From DATEAV01 sp964575425 (GTDB lineage Bacteria; Chloroflexota; Anaerolineae; Anaerolineales; E44-bin32), in the NCBI GenBank assembly GCA_964575425.1, contig CAZNRD010000008.1, positions 1 to 64,000 of the forward strand: 64,000 bases of DNA, in the 5' to 3' direction. This document shows positions 62,484 to 64,000 of the stretch, in pieces. The notes beneath the pieces were generated by a model. That model saw only the letters and a program-made list of their open reading frames with translations. It was not told where the DNA came from and did no database searches. Position 1 is the first letter of the stretch. Each line of letters begins with the position of its first letter. Made by a program: the position numbers and the translations under genes.

Positions 62484-63680
62484 CTATACCGCGGCCATAT
62501 CCTTCTTGATCATAACACTTCGCTGACTCAGTTCCTCCAACACCCGCATCAAGACCCAGGACAACATGAGCTGAATGCCAACCAGGACAAGCAGAGCACT
62601 GCCTAGCAGATACAACCACAGTCTGGCAATGTCCCAACCCGATACCCCCAGGCCCAGGCTGACACCGGCGACCGTCAACCCAACGGCCAGGACAAGGGCC
62701 CCCATCCAGCCGAAGTGGTGATCCAGCGACGGATTGAACAGCGGACGGCCAAACAGGCCTTGCCGGACCGGAGTCTGGTAGAAGAGGGTCACCAAGTAGT
62801 TGAAGGTCGAGCCCAGCGCAAACACACTGATCCCCCCCACTGCCGCCACCAACGCGCCGAACAGCGAGGCGACCCCCCAGGGACCGAGCGTTGTCACACC
62901 GCTCAGCCGGAGCGCAACCAGGGCCGCACCGACACCTGCCGCAAACAACATGCCGGCCACGCCGATCCAACCAAGTATCCGCACCGGGTTGTAGCTCAAC
63001 GCCGTCCACAGGATGGAATGCAGAAACACCGACCCATCTCGGATAACGCTCAGCTTGGACCGGCCAACCCGCTCACTGTACGGGATAGGCGTCTCCGCCA
63101 TGCGCAGGTTCTCGTGGACCGCCCGGGTGCTCATCACCGGGGTGAGGTTGAGGCCATCCGGCAAGGGGTAGAGCCGCTCCAGGATGCTCCGTTTGAAGAC
63201 CCGCATCCCACTGGCGCTGTCGCTGACGCGCTGGGCTCCAACGACAGAAAGCAGCGCGGCGAAGAACAGGTTCCCAAGGCGTCGTGTCAAAGGCATTTTG
63301 GATGCCGCGCCGGCCATGCGCGAGCCGATAGCCAAGTCTGAGCCATTCATCACCAGCCGACAGAGCTCGGGAAAGTACTCCGGGGGATATGTGCCATCGG
63401 CGTCTAAGAAGCCGATCAGCTCTCCCCGCGCCCAGGAGAACCCCGTCTTGAGCGCTGCCCCGTAACCTCGGTTGCGAGGGTGGCGAATCAGTGTGACTCC
63501 TTCTACGGCTGCCGCCACCTCCGCCGTGCGGTCACATGATCCATCATCGACGATGAGCAGCTCCAGGCAGTTGATGCCAATCTCGGCCAGGCGATCGCGC
63601 GTCGCAAGCACTCGCCGGGCAATGTCGGCAATTCCACGTTCTTCGTTGAACGCCGGGATAACAACCGAGAAGTCCGTCAT
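62484..63680 (-). CDS. DPM1-like GT2 with C-terminal membrane domain
   Basis: A 398-residue protein. Residues 1-220 are a GT-A synthase with V-V-I-P-A-F-N-E-E, I-V-D-D-G-S-C-D, N-R-G-Y-G-A-A-L-K-T-G-F and F-L-D-A-D-G-T-Y-P-P; four helices follow from about 240 on. It would make a polyprenyl-phosphate sugar (GtrB/DPM1 type). ATG 63680 has GGAGG seven bases upstream. The ORF to 63884 adds 68 residues on the acetyltransferase coding strand. Four-base overlap with the next gene. Confidence 0.87.
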   Translation of the reverse strand: MTDFSVVIPAFNEERGIADIARRVLATRDRLAEIGINCLELLIVDDGSCDRTAEVAAAVEGVTLIRHPRNRGYGAALKTGFSWARGELIGFLDADGTYPPEYFPELCRLVMNGSDLAIGSRMAGAASKMPLTRRLGNLFFAALLSVVGAQRVSDSASGMRVFKRSILERLYPLPDGLNLTPVMSTRAVHENLRMAETPIPYSERVGRSKLSVIRDGSVFLHSILWTALSYNPVRILGWIGVAGMLFAAGVGAALVALRLSGVTTLGPWGVASLFGALVAAVGGISVFALGSTFNYLVTLFYQTPVRQGLFGRPLFNPSLDHHFGWMGALVLAVGLTVAGVSLGLGVSGWDIARLWLYLLGSALLVLVGIQLMLSWVLMRVLEELSQRSVMIKKDMAAV

Positions 63681-64000
63681 GACTCCTCCTCCACAGGCAT
63701 CTGGTAGATCACGCGAGAGCGTGACTTGCCCTCGGTCCCGCCAATGGTCCGGACCGGCTTGGCCGGGATGCCGGCCACCACGGTGTGCGGGGGAACATCG
63801 CGTGTGACTACGGCACCGGCTGCCACGACCGCTCCCCGGCCGATCCGCACACCGTCGGTGACAATCACCCCCGATCCAAGCCACACGTCTTCCTCGATCA
63901 CAATCCCCTGGGCGGTGATGCCCTGCTCGATGAACGGGCGATGCGGATCGTCAAAGACATGATCAACCGCCAGGATCTGGCAGAAAGGCGACGTGTACAC
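63677..64000 (-). CDS. Hexapeptide-repeat acyltransferase, 5' end outside the window
   Basis: The last 107 residues of a left-handed beta-helix acyltransferase: V-W-L-G-S-G-V-I-V, I-G-R-G-A-V-V-A-A-G-A-V-V and the A-G-I-P-A-K-P-V-R end typical of maltose/galactoside O-acetyltransferases. It opens with D-H-V-F-D-D-P-H-R-P, where the catalytic His sits. The N-terminus is cut by the window edge. Likely acetylates a sugar of the same glycan. Couples by four bases to the GT2 gene. Confidence 0.82.
   Translation of the reverse strand: MYTSPFCQILAVDHVFDDPHRPFIEQGITAQGIVIEEDVWLGSGVIVTDGVRIGRGAVVAAGAVVTRDVPPHTVVAGIPAKPVRTIGGTEGKSRSRVIYQMPVEEES

Noticed and set aside
9..64000. Many long open frames antisense to, or in other frames of, the listed genes (for example 1024-2055 minus, 2563-3576 minus, 15474-17285 plus, 46660-47169 plus).
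   Set aside because: GC-rich genes give long shadow frames. These lack family motifs and lie fully over well-supported genes.
1..64000. tRNA, rRNA, CRISPR, transposase or phage genes.
   Set aside because: None could be found by eye in any part of the window.

Overview
The window is GC-rich bacterial DNA dominated by a very large cell-surface polysaccharide (exopolysaccharide / O-antigen-like) locus. Secreted proteins with long Thr/Pro/Ala linkers of the TATPT type, a CPBP protease, an LCP ligase, a cohesin/dockerin pair and many GT-C membrane glycosyltransferases suggest Chloroflexota (Anaerolineae-like). That assignment is inference from protein style, because no rRNA or marker gene is present. 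I see no tRNA, rRNA, CRISPR array, transposase or integrase.

Layout. (1) 1-3.3 kb, plus strand: a DUF1616-type membrane protein, a CPBP intramembrane protease with a golvesin-like C-domain, and an LCP-family protein, closed by a strong hairpin terminator. (2) 3.5-10.9 kb, minus strand: two secreted proteins, a 2040-residue multidomain glycosidase-like protein ending in a type I dockerin and, 52 bases downstream, a membrane-anchored cohesin protein. (3) 11.3-15.4 kb, plus strand: the dTDP-L-rhamnose operon rfbCBAD behind a clear sigma-70-like promoter, with RfbD fused in frame to a GmhB-type heptose bisphosphate phosphatase. (4) 15.5-64 kb: about 48 kb read entirely on the minus strand. Going left to right it holds a Wzz/BY-kinase; GmhA fused to GAF, a heptose kinase and a sugar epimerase; an initiating sugar-phosphate transferase; a mixture of GT4, GT2 and GT-C glycosyltransferases; an O-antigen ligase/polymerase; a Wzx flippase; a Glu/Leu-type dehydrogenase beside an asparagine-synthase-like protein; an acyltransferase-SGNH protein; a dimethylformamidase-like secreted protein; a FAD oxidoreductase; a WbpI/B/E/D-like set for a diacetamido-uronic acid; a second, frameshifted O-antigen ligase; a B12 radical SAM protein; a DPM-like GT2; and an acetyltransferase that runs off the right edge.

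How they fit together. Nucleotide sugars (dTDP-rhamnose, an activated heptose, probably UDP-ManNAc3NAcA) are made by the rfb, heptose and wbp-like modules. The WcaJ-like transferase starts a lipid-linked unit, the GT4/GT2/GT-C enzymes extend and decorate it, Wzx flips it, and ligase/polymerase and LCP proteins finish or attach it. The BY-kinase controls chain length or export.

The main oddities are the cohesin/dockerin pair, two uncommon enzyme fusions tied to heptose metabolism, proteins in synthetase or hydrolase families that have lost catalytic residues, a decayed asparagine-synthase paralogue, and a one-base frameshift in the second ligase.
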